Shown here piece after piece: positions 55,288 through 63,649 of a DNA stretch of 64,000 nt. The stretch spans positions 142,508-206,507 of the forward strand of contig NZ_FOAM01000011.1 in NCBI RefSeq assembly GCF_900109605.1, given 5' to 3'. Origin of the DNA: Xaviernesmea oryzae (GTDB taxonomy: Bacteria > Pseudomonadota > Alphaproteobacteria > Rhizobiales > Rhizobiaceae). The translations under genes were made by a program, and so were the position numbers. The stretch's first letter is position 1. Each line of letters opens with the position of its first letter. The notes below the pieces were generated by a model that was not told the origin of the DNA, ran no database searches, and saw nothing but the letters and a program-made list of their open reading frames with translations.

Positions 55288-55541
55288 GGCTGATGTTCAA
55301 ACCTTGCCTGGGCCTCGGCGAGTTCACGTAGTTCGAGGCGGTTTTCGATGCGGTCGAGACGGTGCTCGATATGCGCGAACGTGGAATGCAGGTTGTTTAT
55401 ATCGCCCTGCATATTGTGAAGCTGGCTGCGGATCACAAGGCCGTCGCTTCTCAATTCGGAGATGCTGTGATCGAGCTTGTCGAAGCGAGCATGCGTGCGG
55501 CGCAGAAGCTCATGAAGTAGCTCTTGTGTCACATCCGTCAT
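55284..55541 (-). CDS. Small coiled-coil protein embedded in the purine operon
   Basis: An 85-residue, strongly heptad-patterned protein ([62 protein letters not shown]). It shows no signal or membrane segment. Its stop overlaps the purQ start (ATGA), making it translationally coupled to purQ, and it lies 145 bp after purS. I know of no assigned function. Confidence 0.7.
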   Translation of the reverse strand: MTDVTQELLHELLRRTHARFDKLDHSISELRSDGLVIRSQLHNMQGDINNLHSTFAHIEHRLDRIENRLELRELAEAQARFEHQP

Positions 55542-55685
55542 TTGGCGCTCCCTTGCACCGATTATCGCCGCGTTGCTATCGTTACATCCGAGAAGTCGAT
55601 AACATTCGCCTTGTCACTCTGTTGCGTCTCTCCGGAGGGAGAGACGCTTGCGGTTGAAACCAGAGGCTTCAAGTGAGCATGGCCC

Positions 55686-55928
55686 TCAAGCCAGCGCGAT
55701 GGAATAGTTCTCGATCACCGTATTGGCGAGCAGCTTCTCGCACATGGCCTTGATGTCGGCCTCGGCCTTTGCGCGGTCGGCGGTATCCACGGCGAGATCG
55801 AAGACCTTGCCCTGGCGAACCTGGCCGATACCCTCGAAGCCGAGCGCACCGAGCGCGCCTTCGATGGCCTTGCCCTGCGGGTCGAGAACGCCGTTTTTCA
55901 GTGTCACGGTGACGCGTGCCTTGATCAT
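55686..55928 (-). CDS. purS: Phosphoribosylformylglycinamidine synthase subunit PurS
   Basis: An 80-residue PurS: KARVTVTLKNGVLDPQGKAIEGALGALGFEGIGQVRQGKVFDL covers most of the small alpha/beta fold. It bridges PurQ and the small-type PurL. It follows purC by 11 bp. Confidence 0.95.
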   Translation of the reverse strand: MIKARVTVTLKNGVLDPQGKAIEGALGALGFEGIGQVRQGKVFDLAVDTADRAKAEADIKAMCEKLLANTVIENYSIALA

Positions 55929-55939
55929 GATGGCGCTCC

Positions 55940-56704
55940 TTACTTGACCAGAACCGGCCCGGAACCGCGTGGCGGTTCGTTTTCATTCATGATTCCGAGA
56001 CGGCGGGCGACCTCCTGATAGGCCTCCACCAGCCCGCCGAGATCGCGGCGGAAGCGGTCCTTGTCCATCTTCTCGCGTGTCTCGATATCCCAGAGACGGC
56101 AGCTGTCCGGCGAGATCTCGTCGGCCAGGATGATGCGCATCATGTCGCCTTCGAACAGGCGGCCGCATTCGATCTTGAAATCGACCAGCTGGATGCCGAC
56201 GCCGAGGAACAGGCCGGACAGGAAGTCGTTGATGCGGATCGAGAGCGCCATGATGTCGTCGAGTTCCTGCGGGCTCGCCCAGCCGAAGGCGGTGATGTGC
56301 TCTTCGGAGACCATGGGGTCATCGAGCGCATCGGCCTTGTAGTAGAACTCGATGATCGAGCGAGGCAGAACCGTCCCTTCCTCGATCCCCAGCCGCGTCG
56401 CCAACGATCCGGCGGCCACGTTGCGCACCACGATCTCCAGCGGAATGATCTCCACTTCCTTGATCAGTTGCTCGCGCATATTCAGCCGGCGGATGAAATG
56501 CGTGGGAATGCCGATCTTGTTCAGATGGGTGAAGATATATTCGGAAATGCGATTGTTGATGACGCCCTTGCCGTCGATGACATCGTGCTTCTTCTTATTG
56601 AATGCGGTGGCATCGTCCTTGAAGAACTGGATCAGCGTACCCGGCTCCGGCCCTTCGTAAAGGATCTTGGCCTTGCCTTCGTAAATACGGCGGCGACGGT
56701 TCAT
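55940..56704 (-). CDS. purC: Phosphoribosylaminoimidazole-succinocarboxamide synthase
   Basis: A 254-residue SAICAR synthase. The ATP-binding N-terminus [33 protein letters not shown] and the [17 protein letters not shown] and [11 protein letters not shown] segments are characteristic. It joins aspartate to CAIR. The ATG at 56704 ([10 protein letters not shown]) gives the usual length; a longer frame upstream is not conserved-looking. It heads purC-purS-x-purQ and is divergent from the DUF1476 gene. Confidence 0.96.
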   Translation of the reverse strand: MNRRRRIYEGKAKILYEGPEPGTLIQFFKDDATAFNKKKHDVIDGKGVINNRISEYIFTHLNKIGIPTHFIRRLNMREQLIKEVEIIPLEIVVRNVAAGSLATRLGIEEGTVLPRSIIEFYYKADALDDPMVSEEHITAFGWASPQELDDIMALSIRINDFLSGLFLGVGIQLVDFKIECGRLFEGDMMRIILADEISPDSCRLWDIETREKMDKDRFRRDLGGLVEAYQEVARRLGIMNENEPPRGSGPVLVK

Positions 56705-56973
56705 GAAAGTGGTCTCTATCGTTACAGGAACGCCGGCCTTCGAAAAGACCGGCGTTGTCGGAAGGTGTTCAAGCCGGTCCATAGCCCAAATGAACGTCTT
56801 TCACAATCGGCGTGCGCCGCGGGTCAGCGCTTTTGCAAAAGCGTATCATGAAACAGGCGGAGGCGTAAAAGCCCGGCTTGCGCTTTGTCCGGCCATTTGA
56901 TTTGCTTGGCATCGCGGCCAGCCGGGACGGGAAATTCAGTCGCCGGGGGCGGTCAACGGCCAGGGGGACGACC

Positions 56974-57288
56974 ATGACCAGCATGCATGACCGTGAACGT
57001 GCCTTCGAAAACAAGTTTGCCCATGATGAAGAGCTTCGCTTCAAGGCGGAGGCGCGGCGCAACAAGCTGATCGGCCTATGGGCCGCCGGCCTCACAGGCC
57101 ATCCCAATCCCGATCTCTATGCCCGCGAAGTCGCCATCGCCGATTTCGAGGAAGTCGGGCACGAGGATGTGGTGCGCAAGCTGAAAGCCGATCTCGACGC
57201 CGCTGGCATTGCCACGGGGGAAGCGGAAATCCGCGCCAAGATGGACGATTTCCTGCACGAGGCGATCAGCGAAGTCGAAGAGTTTTAA
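56974..57288 (+). CDS. F1-ATPase inhibitor zeta subunit (DUF1476)
   Basis: A 104-residue all-alpha protein: MHDRERAFENKFAHDEELRFKAEARRNKLIGLWAA is the inhibitory N-terminal region of the DUF1476 family, followed by the helical bundle. In Paracoccus the zeta subunit of this family blocks ATP hydrolysis by F1FO-ATP synthase. GGGGGAC lies 5-6 nt before the ATG at 56974. It is divergent from purC and convergent with the hydrolase gene. Confidence 0.9.
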   Translation: MTSMHDRERAFENKFAHDEELRFKAEARRNKLIGLWAAGLTGHPNPDLYAREVAIADFEEVGHEDVVRKLKADLDAAGIATGEAEIRAKMDDFLHEAISEVEEF

Positions 57289-57313
57289 GTCGATAACGCC
57301 ACACGAATCGTTT

Positions 57314-57344
57314 GGCTTCGCGCCGTCCGTTACGGCGCGAAGCC
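57314..57344. terminator. Hairpin between convergent genes, overlapping a stop codon
   Basis: GGCTTCGCGCCG and CGGCGCGAAGCC form a perfect 12-bp stem with a 7-nt loop. The hairpin includes the last codons and the stop (57330-57332) of the RBBP9-like gene, so one sequence serves as coding end and as likely terminator for both converging transcripts. Confidence 0.6.
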
Positions 57345-57905
57345 AGCGGGCTTTTCGAGCTGGCTAATGAACTTGGCGAAGACCATGCTGCCCTCGGGCC
57401 AGGGCCCATGACCTGACTCGCTGTTGAGGTGGCCGGACTCGCCGGCATCGACCAACAGCGCGCCCCAGTCCGCCGCAATGGCTTCAGCCTGTTCGAACGC
57501 GCCGAAAGGATCGTTGCGGCTTGCCACCACCAGCGAGGGGAAAGGCAGAGGCGTGCGGGGATAGGGCCCGAAACTCATCAGATGCTTCGGTCGGATCTGG
57601 GGATTGGCTACATCGGGCGGCGCCACCAGGAAGGCGCCGGCGATTTTGCCGTGATCGGCCTCGGCGATCGCGTGAATGGCGGCCGCCACGCCCAGCGAAT
57701 GCGCGACCAGGACCACCGGCTTTTCAGCGGCGGCGATTTCCTCGACCACGCGGCGTACCCAGTCCTCGCGCACCGGCTTGGACCACTCGGCCTGTTCGAC
57801 CCGTCGTGCGGAAGACAGCTTGCCCTCCCAGCGGCTTTGCCAGTGGTCCGGCCCGGAATTGGTGTAGCCGGGGATGATGAGAATGTCTGCTTCTGACGCT
57901 TTCAT
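57330..57905 (-). CDS. RBBP9/YdeN-type alpha/beta hydrolase
   Basis: A 191-residue serine hydrolase. LIIPGYTNSGPDHWQSRWE is the oxyanion region, VLVAHSLGVAAAIHA holds the nucleophile serine, ASRNDPFGAFEQA the aspartate and DAGESGHLNSESGHGPWPEG the histidine of the family. RBBP9-type enzymes are small esterases or amidases; the physiological substrate is unknown. Confidence 0.9.
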   Translation of the reverse strand: MKASEADILIIPGYTNSGPDHWQSRWEGKLSSARRVEQAEWSKPVREDWVRRVVEEIAAAEKPVVLVAHSLGVAAAIHAIAEADHGKIAGAFLVAPPDVANPQIRPKHLMSFGPYPRTPLPFPSLVVASRNDPFGAFEQAEAIAADWGALLVDAGESGHLNSESGHGPWPEGSMVFAKFISQLEKPAGFAP

Positions 57906-57994
57906 GACAAGGCCATGTGCGGCTGACCCGCGGCGAAGTCAAGAGCGCCGAGGCGCGGGGAGCCGCATCTGCAAATTGCTCAAGCCCTTTAGCA

Positions 57995-58306
57995 TCAGCG
58001 TCTGAACAGGCGGAAGTAGGAGTTCACCTTGGCCGCGGCATTGCTGGAGCGATCAAAGCGAATACCGACCTGGTCTCCGCGCGTCCATTGGACCACCCCG
58101 GTCAGGAGGCCCAGTTCCGCAGAATCGACCGTAACGGAAACGCCCTGCGTCACGCCGATATTGGCGCGCAGCTGAACGCAAACGCCTGTGTCCGAAAGAT
58201 TGAGCATCGCGCAGCGCGTCTTGTTCTCGCGATAGCGAAGCTGACCTTCGATCCGCACGTTCGAACGGGGATCCAGACGCCTGTTGTCCTGCAATCGCAT
58301 GCTCAT
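57995..58306 (-). CDS. PilZ domain protein, copy 1
   Basis: A 103-residue single PilZ domain. RRLDPRSNVRIEG supplies an Arg-rich switch segment, and NLSDTGVCVQLRA the (D/N)xSxxG motif; together they are the cyclic-di-GMP binding pattern, although the RxxxR element is RLDPR here. About 60% identical by eye to the neighbouring protein at 58505, indicating tandem duplication. The 3' end FDRSSNAAAKVNSYFRLFRR is almost the same in both. Confidence 0.82.
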   Translation of the reverse strand: MSMRLQDNRRLDPRSNVRIEGQLRYRENKTRCAMLNLSDTGVCVQLRANIGVTQGVSVTVDSAELGLLTGVVQWTRGDQVGIRFDRSSNAAAKVNSYFRLFRR

Positions 58307-58504
58307 CTTCCCTTGAGAGGTTTCCGATGCGCGAGGACTAGCACGAGATAAGTTTAAACTGACTTTATAAGATCTATCGAATCAAGAGAGTCCTGATGTT
58401 TCCCTTTCAATCCGCATCAAGCCAGCATGACGCTGCGCTCAATGCCTGGAGATCTACATCCCGCGCGTCGCTCACGCGACACCTTGAGCCATCGGGCGCG
58501 ATGA

Positions 58505-58816
58505 TCAGCGCCGAAACAGCCGGAAATAAGAGCTGATCTTGGCGGTTGCGTTGCTGGAGCGATCGAAGCGAAGACCAGCCAGATCGCCGCGCGTCCATTG
58601 GACGATGCCCTCCAGCACGCCCACGGCCTCGGTGTCCACGGTCACACTCGCGCCTTGGGACGCGCCGATATTGGCCCGCAGACGAACGCAGACGCCGCTG
58701 TCCGACAGGTTGAGCAGGGTGCAGCGCGTCTTGTCCTGACGCGTGCGCAGCTGTCCTTCGATGTTGACGCCCGAACGTGGCGCCAGCCGGCGATTATGCA
58801 GTGAACGCATGGTCAT
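58505..58816 (-). CDS. PilZ domain protein, copy 2
   Basis: A 103-residue paralogue of the protein at 57995, with NRRLAPRSGVNIEG, NLSDSGVCVRLRANIG and VQWTRGDLAGLRFDRSSN. Both copies keep identical length. They are separated by about 200 bp, so each may have its own promoter. The cytoplasmic cyclic-di-GMP effector role is inferred from the domain. Confidence 0.82.
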   Translation of the reverse strand: MTMRSLHNRRLAPRSGVNIEGQLRTRQDKTRCTLLNLSDSGVCVRLRANIGASQGASVTVDTEAVGVLEGIVQWTRGDLAGLRFDRSSNATAKISSYFRLFRR

Positions 58817-58875
58817 CTCCCCTCATCATCAAGTCGGTTGTTTCTTACAGGATGATGATTGACAGGGGATTGGCC

Positions 58876-58909
58876 GCAAACCGCGCTTTTTAGATAAGAC
58901 GCGGTTTGC
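58876..58909 (-). terminator. Hairpin downstream of purB
   Basis: GCAAACCGCG and CGCGGTTTGC form a perfect 10-bp stem with a 14-nt A/T-rich loop, 17 bp after the purB stop and before the PilZ gene. No clear T-run on the minus strand. Confidence 0.5.
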
Positions 58910-58926
58910 GGTTTGTTTGCGGACAA

Positions 58927-60228
58927 TCAGCCAAAGACGCGGGCGAAGATCGTATCGACATGCTTGGTGTGATAGCCGAGATCGAACTTTTCCCGGAGCT
59001 GCTCTTCGCTCAGGCGTGCGCGCACTTCGTCATCGGCCAGCAGTTCGGTCAGGAAGTCCTTACCCTGTTCCCACACCTTCATCGCATTGCGCTGGACGAG
59101 GCGGTAGCTGTCCTCGCGCGATGCGCCGGCCTGGGTCAGCGCCAGGAGAACGCGCTGCGAATGCACGAGACCGCGGAACTTGTTCATGTTGTTCAGCATG
59201 TTCTCGGGGTAGATCACCAGCTTCTCGATCACGCCCGCCAGACGGTTCAGCGCGAAATCGAGCGTGATGGTCGTATCGGGACCGATCGCGCGCTCGACGC
59301 TCGAATGGCTGATATCGCGCTCATGCCAGAGCGCCACGTTCTCCAGGGCCGGGGTTACCGACATGCGCACGAGGCGGGCGAGACCGGTGAGGTTTTCAGT
59401 CAGCACCGGATTGCGCTTATGCGGCATGGCAGAAGAGCCCTTCTGGCCGGGCGAGAAAAATTCCTCCGCTTCCAGAACTTCGGTGCGCTGCATGTGGCGG
59501 ATTTCGATCGCGACATTCTCGATCGACGAGGCGATGACGCCAAGCGTGGCGAAAAACATGGCGTGCCGGTCGCGCGGGATCACCTGGGTGGAGATCGGCT
59601 CGGCGATCAGGCCGAGCTTCTCGCAGACATGCTCTTCCACGCGCGGATCGATATTGGCGAAGGTGCCGACCGCACCCGAGATCGCGCCTGTCGCCACTTC
59701 CGCGCGGGCATTGACGAGGCGGGTCCGGTTGCGCGCCATTTCCGCATAGAAGCGGGCGAAGGTCAGGCCCATGGTCGTCGGCTCGGCATGGATGCCGTGG
59801 CTGCGGCCGATGCGCACCGTGTCCTTGTGCTCGAAGGCACGCGCCTTCAGCGCGGCCAAAACGCGGTCCATGTCGGCCAGGAGAATATCCGCAGCCCGCA
59901 CCAGCTGGATGTTCAGCGTCGTGTCGAGAACATCGGAGGAGGTCATGCCCTGGTGGATGAAGCGGGAATCAGGACCGACGAATTCCGCCAGATGGGTGAG
60001 GAAGGCAATCACGTCGTGCTTGGTGACGGCTTCGATCTCATCGATGCGGTCGACATTGAAGGTGGCGGCCCCGCCCTTTTCCCAGATGGTGCGCGCAGCC
60101 TCCTTCGGGATCACGCCGAGATCGGCCAGCGCGTCACAGGCATGCGCCTCGATCTCGAACCAGATGCGAAACTTGGTTTCGGGCGACCAGATGGCGACCA
60201 TTTCCGGTCGGGAATAGCGAGGGATCAT
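58927..60228 (-). CDS. purB: Adenylosuccinate lyase
   Basis: A 433-residue enzyme of the fumarase/aspartase superfamily. The signature loop GSSAMPHKRNP (about 262-272), the catalytic-histidine segment GRSHGIHAEPTT and the start MIPRYSRPEM are all present. It splits SAICAR and adenylosuccinate in purine synthesis. The length is that of the Bacillus-type PurB (about 430). It lies 2.2 kb from the other pur genes, on the same strand but as a separate unit. Confidence 0.96.
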   Translation of the reverse strand: MIPRYSRPEMVAIWSPETKFRIWFEIEAHACDALADLGVIPKEAARTIWEKGGAATFNVDRIDEIEAVTKHDVIAFLTHLAEFVGPDSRFIHQGMTSSDVLDTTLNIQLVRAADILLADMDRVLAALKARAFEHKDTVRIGRSHGIHAEPTTMGLTFARFYAEMARNRTRLVNARAEVATGAISGAVGTFANIDPRVEEHVCEKLGLIAEPISTQVIPRDRHAMFFATLGVIASSIENVAIEIRHMQRTEVLEAEEFFSPGQKGSSAMPHKRNPVLTENLTGLARLVRMSVTPALENVALWHERDISHSSVERAIGPDTTITLDFALNRLAGVIEKLVIYPENMLNNMNKFRGLVHSQRVLLALTQAGASREDSYRLVQRNAMKVWEQGKDFLTELLADDEVRARLSEEQLREKFDLGYHTKHVDTIFARVFG

Positions 60229-60403
60229 GGCAATGCCGCTTTCTTGGACTGTCGGAGCTGCGGATGGCGGGACAGGCGGCAGACTGGCGGCCGGCCTTTG
60301 CCCGTCCTGATGGCGCGATCCTGTAGACCATCGCCGCAGGATTCACAATCATCGCGGATCCGCGCGGGTTCGAGCCCGCCAAGTCCACGGGATGTCGTTT
60401 CCG

Positions 60404-61087
60404 TCAGAGGCGCGCGGCCTCTGCGGCGGAGCGCAACGCGGCGATTTCGCGGGCATAGCCGCCCGGCTCCTTCGCGCTGAAGATCGCCGAGCCGGCCACG
60501 AAGACATTGGCGCCGGCCGCTGCCGCCCGGCCTATCGTGTCGCGGGCTATGCCGCCATCGACTTGGATCTCGATCGGCCGGTCGCCGATCATCGCCTTGA
60601 CGCGCGCCACCTTCTCCAAGGTCGCCTCGATCAGCTTTTGCCCGCCGAAGCCGGGATTGACGGTCATGACCAGAACGAGGTCGATGGTGTCGAGCAGATA
60701 TTCGACCAGCTGTTCCGGCGTCGCGGGATTGATGGCGACGCCTGCCTTCTTGCCGAGCCCGCGAATGGTCTGCAACGAGCGGTGCAGATGCGGCCCGGCC
60801 TCCGCATGCACGGTGATCTGGTCGCAGCCCGCCTTGGCGAAGGCTTCGATGAAGGGATCGGCGGGCGTGATCATCAGATGCGCGTCGAAGAAGGCGTCCG
60901 TCAACGGCCGCAGTGCCTTGATGACATCGGGGCCGAAGGTGATGTTCGGCACGAAGTGACCGTCCATCACGTCGAGATGCACCCAGTCCGCGCCGGCAGC
61001 CACCGCATCCTGCACCTCCTGGCCGAGCCGCGCGAAGTCGGCGGCAAGGATCGACGGGGCGATGCGGATCGGCTGGGGCAGGGACAT
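60404..61087 (-). CDS. rpe: Ribulose-phosphate 3-epimerase
   Basis: A 227-residue TIM-barrel enzyme. Motifs: [43 protein letters not shown] and [12 protein letters not shown], which supply the metal ligands and catalytic aspartates. It interconverts ribulose-5-P and xylulose-5-P in the pentose phosphate pathway. AGGAG lies 8 nt before the ATG. It precedes purB on the same strand with a 175-bp gap. Confidence 0.96.
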   Translation of the reverse strand: MSLPQPIRIAPSILAADFARLGQEVQDAVAAGADWVHLDVMDGHFVPNITFGPDVIKALRPLTDAFFDAHLMITPADPFIEAFAKAGCDQITVHAEAGPHLHRSLQTIRGLGKKAGVAINPATPEQLVEYLLDTIDLVLVMTVNPGFGGQKLIEATLEKVARVKAMIGDRPIEIQVDGGIARDTIGRAAAAGANVFVAGSAIFSAKEPGGYAREIAALRSAAEAARL

Positions 61088-61406
61088 GCGGCATTCTCCT
61101 GGGGCGGGTTTCGCAAAACCTCGTCACGGCTCTACGATAAGGATTGCGTCAGAGCAAAGACTGAAAGCGCGGGATACGACTGAGTTCGATCGCCCGACGC
61201 TTCGGGACGGGTGACCCGCAGGCCTGGTTAGGTTGCCAGCAGGCGGGATGTGGTTGGAAACGAGATAGCATCTGGCCCGCGCACCGGCAATTGTCGCTGT
61301 GCACTCACCATATCGGGGAGGAGACCGGTTCGGGCGCGATCATGGCCAAGGCGCGTGCTTCGGTTCGCCATATCGACCCGCCGGGGTCGCGTCTTGGCGC
61401 CATCGC
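61088..61406. other. Intergenic region upstream of rpe, 319 bp
   Basis: This should contain the rpe promoter and the end of the P1 peptidase transcript. A 39-codon frame at about 61341-61460 overlaps the peptidase gene antisense and has no convincing start. Nothing else seen. Confidence 0.4.
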
Positions 61407-62402
61407 CTACAGGCTGGACCAGCAGGGCATGACATCGCCATCTGCCGGCGTTGCATCGTGAACACCACGGGCAATCGCGCGGGCCATCACCGTGCCGGCA
61501 AAAGCCGCAAGGTCCATCATGGCGTCGAGATCCGCCCCACGGCCGGCTGCCCCGGTGGCCAGCGAGAAGATGAGATCGCCATCCATCGGCGTATGCGCGG
61601 GCCAGAGCGCACGGGCAAAGCCATCATGGGCGGCGACCGCCAGACGCTTGGCCTCCGCCTTGCTCAGCGCGGCATCGGTTGCAAGAATCGCAATGGTGGT
61701 GTTCGTTCCCGGCTGCAGCGGCCGGCCCTTCAGCCGCAGCGCTGAGACCCGCTCGGGCAAGGGCGCCGGCCAGCCGAGGCCGCCGAATTCCGCGCCCTGT
61801 TCGAAAGGAGCCGCCCAGAAATGGCGGCTGTCGGCCAGCGTTGCGGAACCCAGCGCATTGACCGCGACGATGGCACCCAGCGTGAAGCCGCAATCCAGCT
61901 TCATCGAGGCAGTGCCGAGCCCGCCCTTGAGGCCAGCGGTCAGGGCTCCAGTCCCCGCGCCGACACTGCCGGTGCGCACCGTGCGGCCGGCATTCTGCGC
62001 TGCCTGATAGCCCAGTTCGCGATAGGGCGGGTAGCGGCCCCAATCCTTGTCACCGCCATTCAGCAGATCGAAGAGAATCGCACCCGGCACGATCGGCACG
62101 CGCGCAGGGCCGACCGCAAAGCCACGCCCCATTTCGCGCAGCGCCGCCTGGACCCCGGAGGCAGCATCGAGCCCGAAGGCCGAGCCGCCGGCAAGCACCA
62201 GCCCGTCCACCCGCTCCACGGTATTTTCCGGCAGAAGCAGTTCGGTGTCGCGCGTGCCCGGTGCACCGCCCATGACATGGACGGCAGCGACGCAAGGCGC
62301 ATCGCAGAGAAGCGCGGTGACGCCGGATTTCAGCCGGTGGTCTTCCGCCTGCCCGATGGTGAGGCCCTGAACGTCCGTGATGCTGTTTTGCCATTCGCTC
62401 AT
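61407..62402 (-). CDS. P1 family peptidase (DmpA/BapA-like N-terminal nucleophile hydrolase)
   Basis: A 331-residue protein of the DmpA/L-aminopeptidase D-esterase family. The family self-cleaves to expose a new N-terminal nucleophile. The matching segment here is PGTNTTIAILATDA, in which Asn is followed by Thr rather than the usual Ser. Conserved glycine-rich segments AGGSAFGLDAASGV and RTGSVGAGTGALTAGLKGGLGTAS are also present. No signal peptide, so cytoplasmic. AGGA precedes the ATG at 62402. It follows the amino-acid-binding protein gene by 24 bp, so the two are probably cotranscribed. Confidence 0.88.
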   Translation of the reverse strand: MSEWQNSITDVQGLTIGQAEDHRLKSGVTALLCDAPCVAAVHVMGGAPGTRDTELLLPENTVERVDGLVLAGGSAFGLDAASGVQAALREMGRGFAVGPARVPIVPGAILFDLLNGGDKDWGRYPPYRELGYQAAQNAGRTVRTGSVGAGTGALTAGLKGGLGTASMKLDCGFTLGAIVAVNALGSATLADSRHFWAAPFEQGAEFGGLGWPAPLPERVSALRLKGRPLQPGTNTTIAILATDAALSKAEAKRLAVAAHDGFARALWPAHTPMDGDLIFSLATGAAGRGADLDAMMDLAAFAGTVMARAIARGVHDATPADGDVMPCWSSL

Positions 62403-62426
62403 GTCACCGTCCTGCACCACTTTCGC

Positions 62427-63521
62427 CTATTCCATCACAGGAGAGGCGAGGCCGAAGCGGCCGTCGCGCCATTCCAGCAGCCGATAGCGCGGCTTGGCCA
62501 GCTCATGGTTCGCCTCGAAATGCACGGGTCCGATTACCGTCGGAAAAGGATCCTTGAGGAGAGCGTCGACCAGCGAGGTCTTGTCGCTCGCCCCCCGGTC
62601 CTTGGCGGTTTCGAGCAGGGTGACCGCGGCATAGGCCGGCAGCACATAGCCCTCCGGCACGAGATTGGCCGCGCGCATGGCGTCGACGACAGGCGCGGCA
62701 TCCGCCCGCTCCGCCGGGTCCGGTACACCGATGGCAAGCGTGCCTTCGGCCAGCGGCACAGCGCCATCGGCAGCCTGCAGCGCTTCGCCGCCCATCAGCG
62801 TCAGGCCCGCCTTTTCGCCGGCCGCATCGCGGGCGATAATGGCGATGTCGCTGCGGTCGCCACCGATGAAGACATGGGTGGCACCGCTGCGCACGAGCCG
62901 GCGCACGAGGGCGATCTGCTGCTCCTGGCCGGGGCGGAAGGTGTCGGTGAAGGCCGGCGTCAAGCCGACCTCCTCAAGCTTTGCCCGCACGGCTGCCACA
63001 AGTTCGCGGCCATGGATGGTCCCGTCGTCGATCAGGCCGATCGGCTGATCGCGCCAGCGCGCAAGGATTGCCTGAGCCGCCGTGTCGCCCTCCGTCTTGC
63101 CGGACGGCGCCAGGCGAAAGAGCGGCCAGCGGTTCTTCAGCGCGTCTTCCATCAGAATGTCGGACCGGACGCTGAGGGTGATCGCGGGAATTCCCGCCTC
63201 GGCAAGCGCGGGCAGGGTCGCCGTCAGGCTCTCGGTGCAGAGAAAACCGATGGCCGCTTCGGCGCGGGCATCGGAAAGCGAGCTCTTCAAAGCGTCCTCG
63301 CCGCCTTCCTCACAGCGTTCAGGCACGACGACGATAGTCGAGCCACGCTTTTCGGCCTCGAACCGCGCGCCGGCAATGATCTGCTGGCCGAGAATCGCAA
63401 ATGCTCCCTCGGTTGGCGCCACAACGGCGATCCGCAGCCCGGCCGCCTGCGCGGGGCCGGCGATGGCAAGAGAGAGGAGGCCTGCGGCGAGGAAGAGGCC
63501 GCCCAGGAGATGCTTCGGCAT
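62427..63521 (-). CDS. Branched-chain amino acid-type ABC substrate-binding protein
   Basis: A 364-residue periplasmic binding protein (LivJ-type fold). A signal peptide precedes AGLRIAVVAPTEGAFAILGQQIIAG, and IPAITLSVRSDILM and ATHVFIGGDRSDIAIIARDA belong to the two lobes. No permease or ATPase genes are near. The nearby P1 peptidase suggests uptake or handling of a peptide-like compound, but this is inference. The ATG at 63521 begins the signal peptide. An IS element lies about 130 bp upstream, possibly separating the gene from its original promoter or partner genes. Confidence 0.85.
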   Translation of the reverse strand: MPKHLLGGLFLAAGLLSLAIAGPAQAAGLRIAVVAPTEGAFAILGQQIIAGARFEAEKRGSTIVVVPERCEEGGEDALKSSLSDARAEAAIGFLCTESLTATLPALAEAGIPAITLSVRSDILMEDALKNRWPLFRLAPSGKTEGDTAAQAILARWRDQPIGLIDDGTIHGRELVAAVRAKLEEVGLTPAFTDTFRPGQEQQIALVRRLVRSGATHVFIGGDRSDIAIIARDAAGEKAGLTLMGGEALQAADGAVPLAEGTLAIGVPDPAERADAAPVVDAMRAANLVPEGYVLPAYAAVTLLETAKDRGASDKTSLVDALLKDPFPTVIGPVHFEANHELAKPRYRLLEWRDGRFGLASPVME

Positions 63522-63649
63522 GGCAATGTCCAGAAATGCGTGACCACCATTTTGCGCGAGGACGGCCCGCCCGTCAAAGAGAAAGCGGTGGATTGTTGGT
63601 CTGTCTGGATAGGGCCAGCCCCACAAGGAGAAGAACTATTTTCTAAACT

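Noticed and set aside
60361..60400. tRNA-like 3' end (GGTTCGAGCCCGCC followed by AAGTCCA) between rpe and purB
   Set aside because: No matching 5' acceptor, D-arm or anticodon arm is found within tRNA length on either strand; more likely a GC hairpin or chance.
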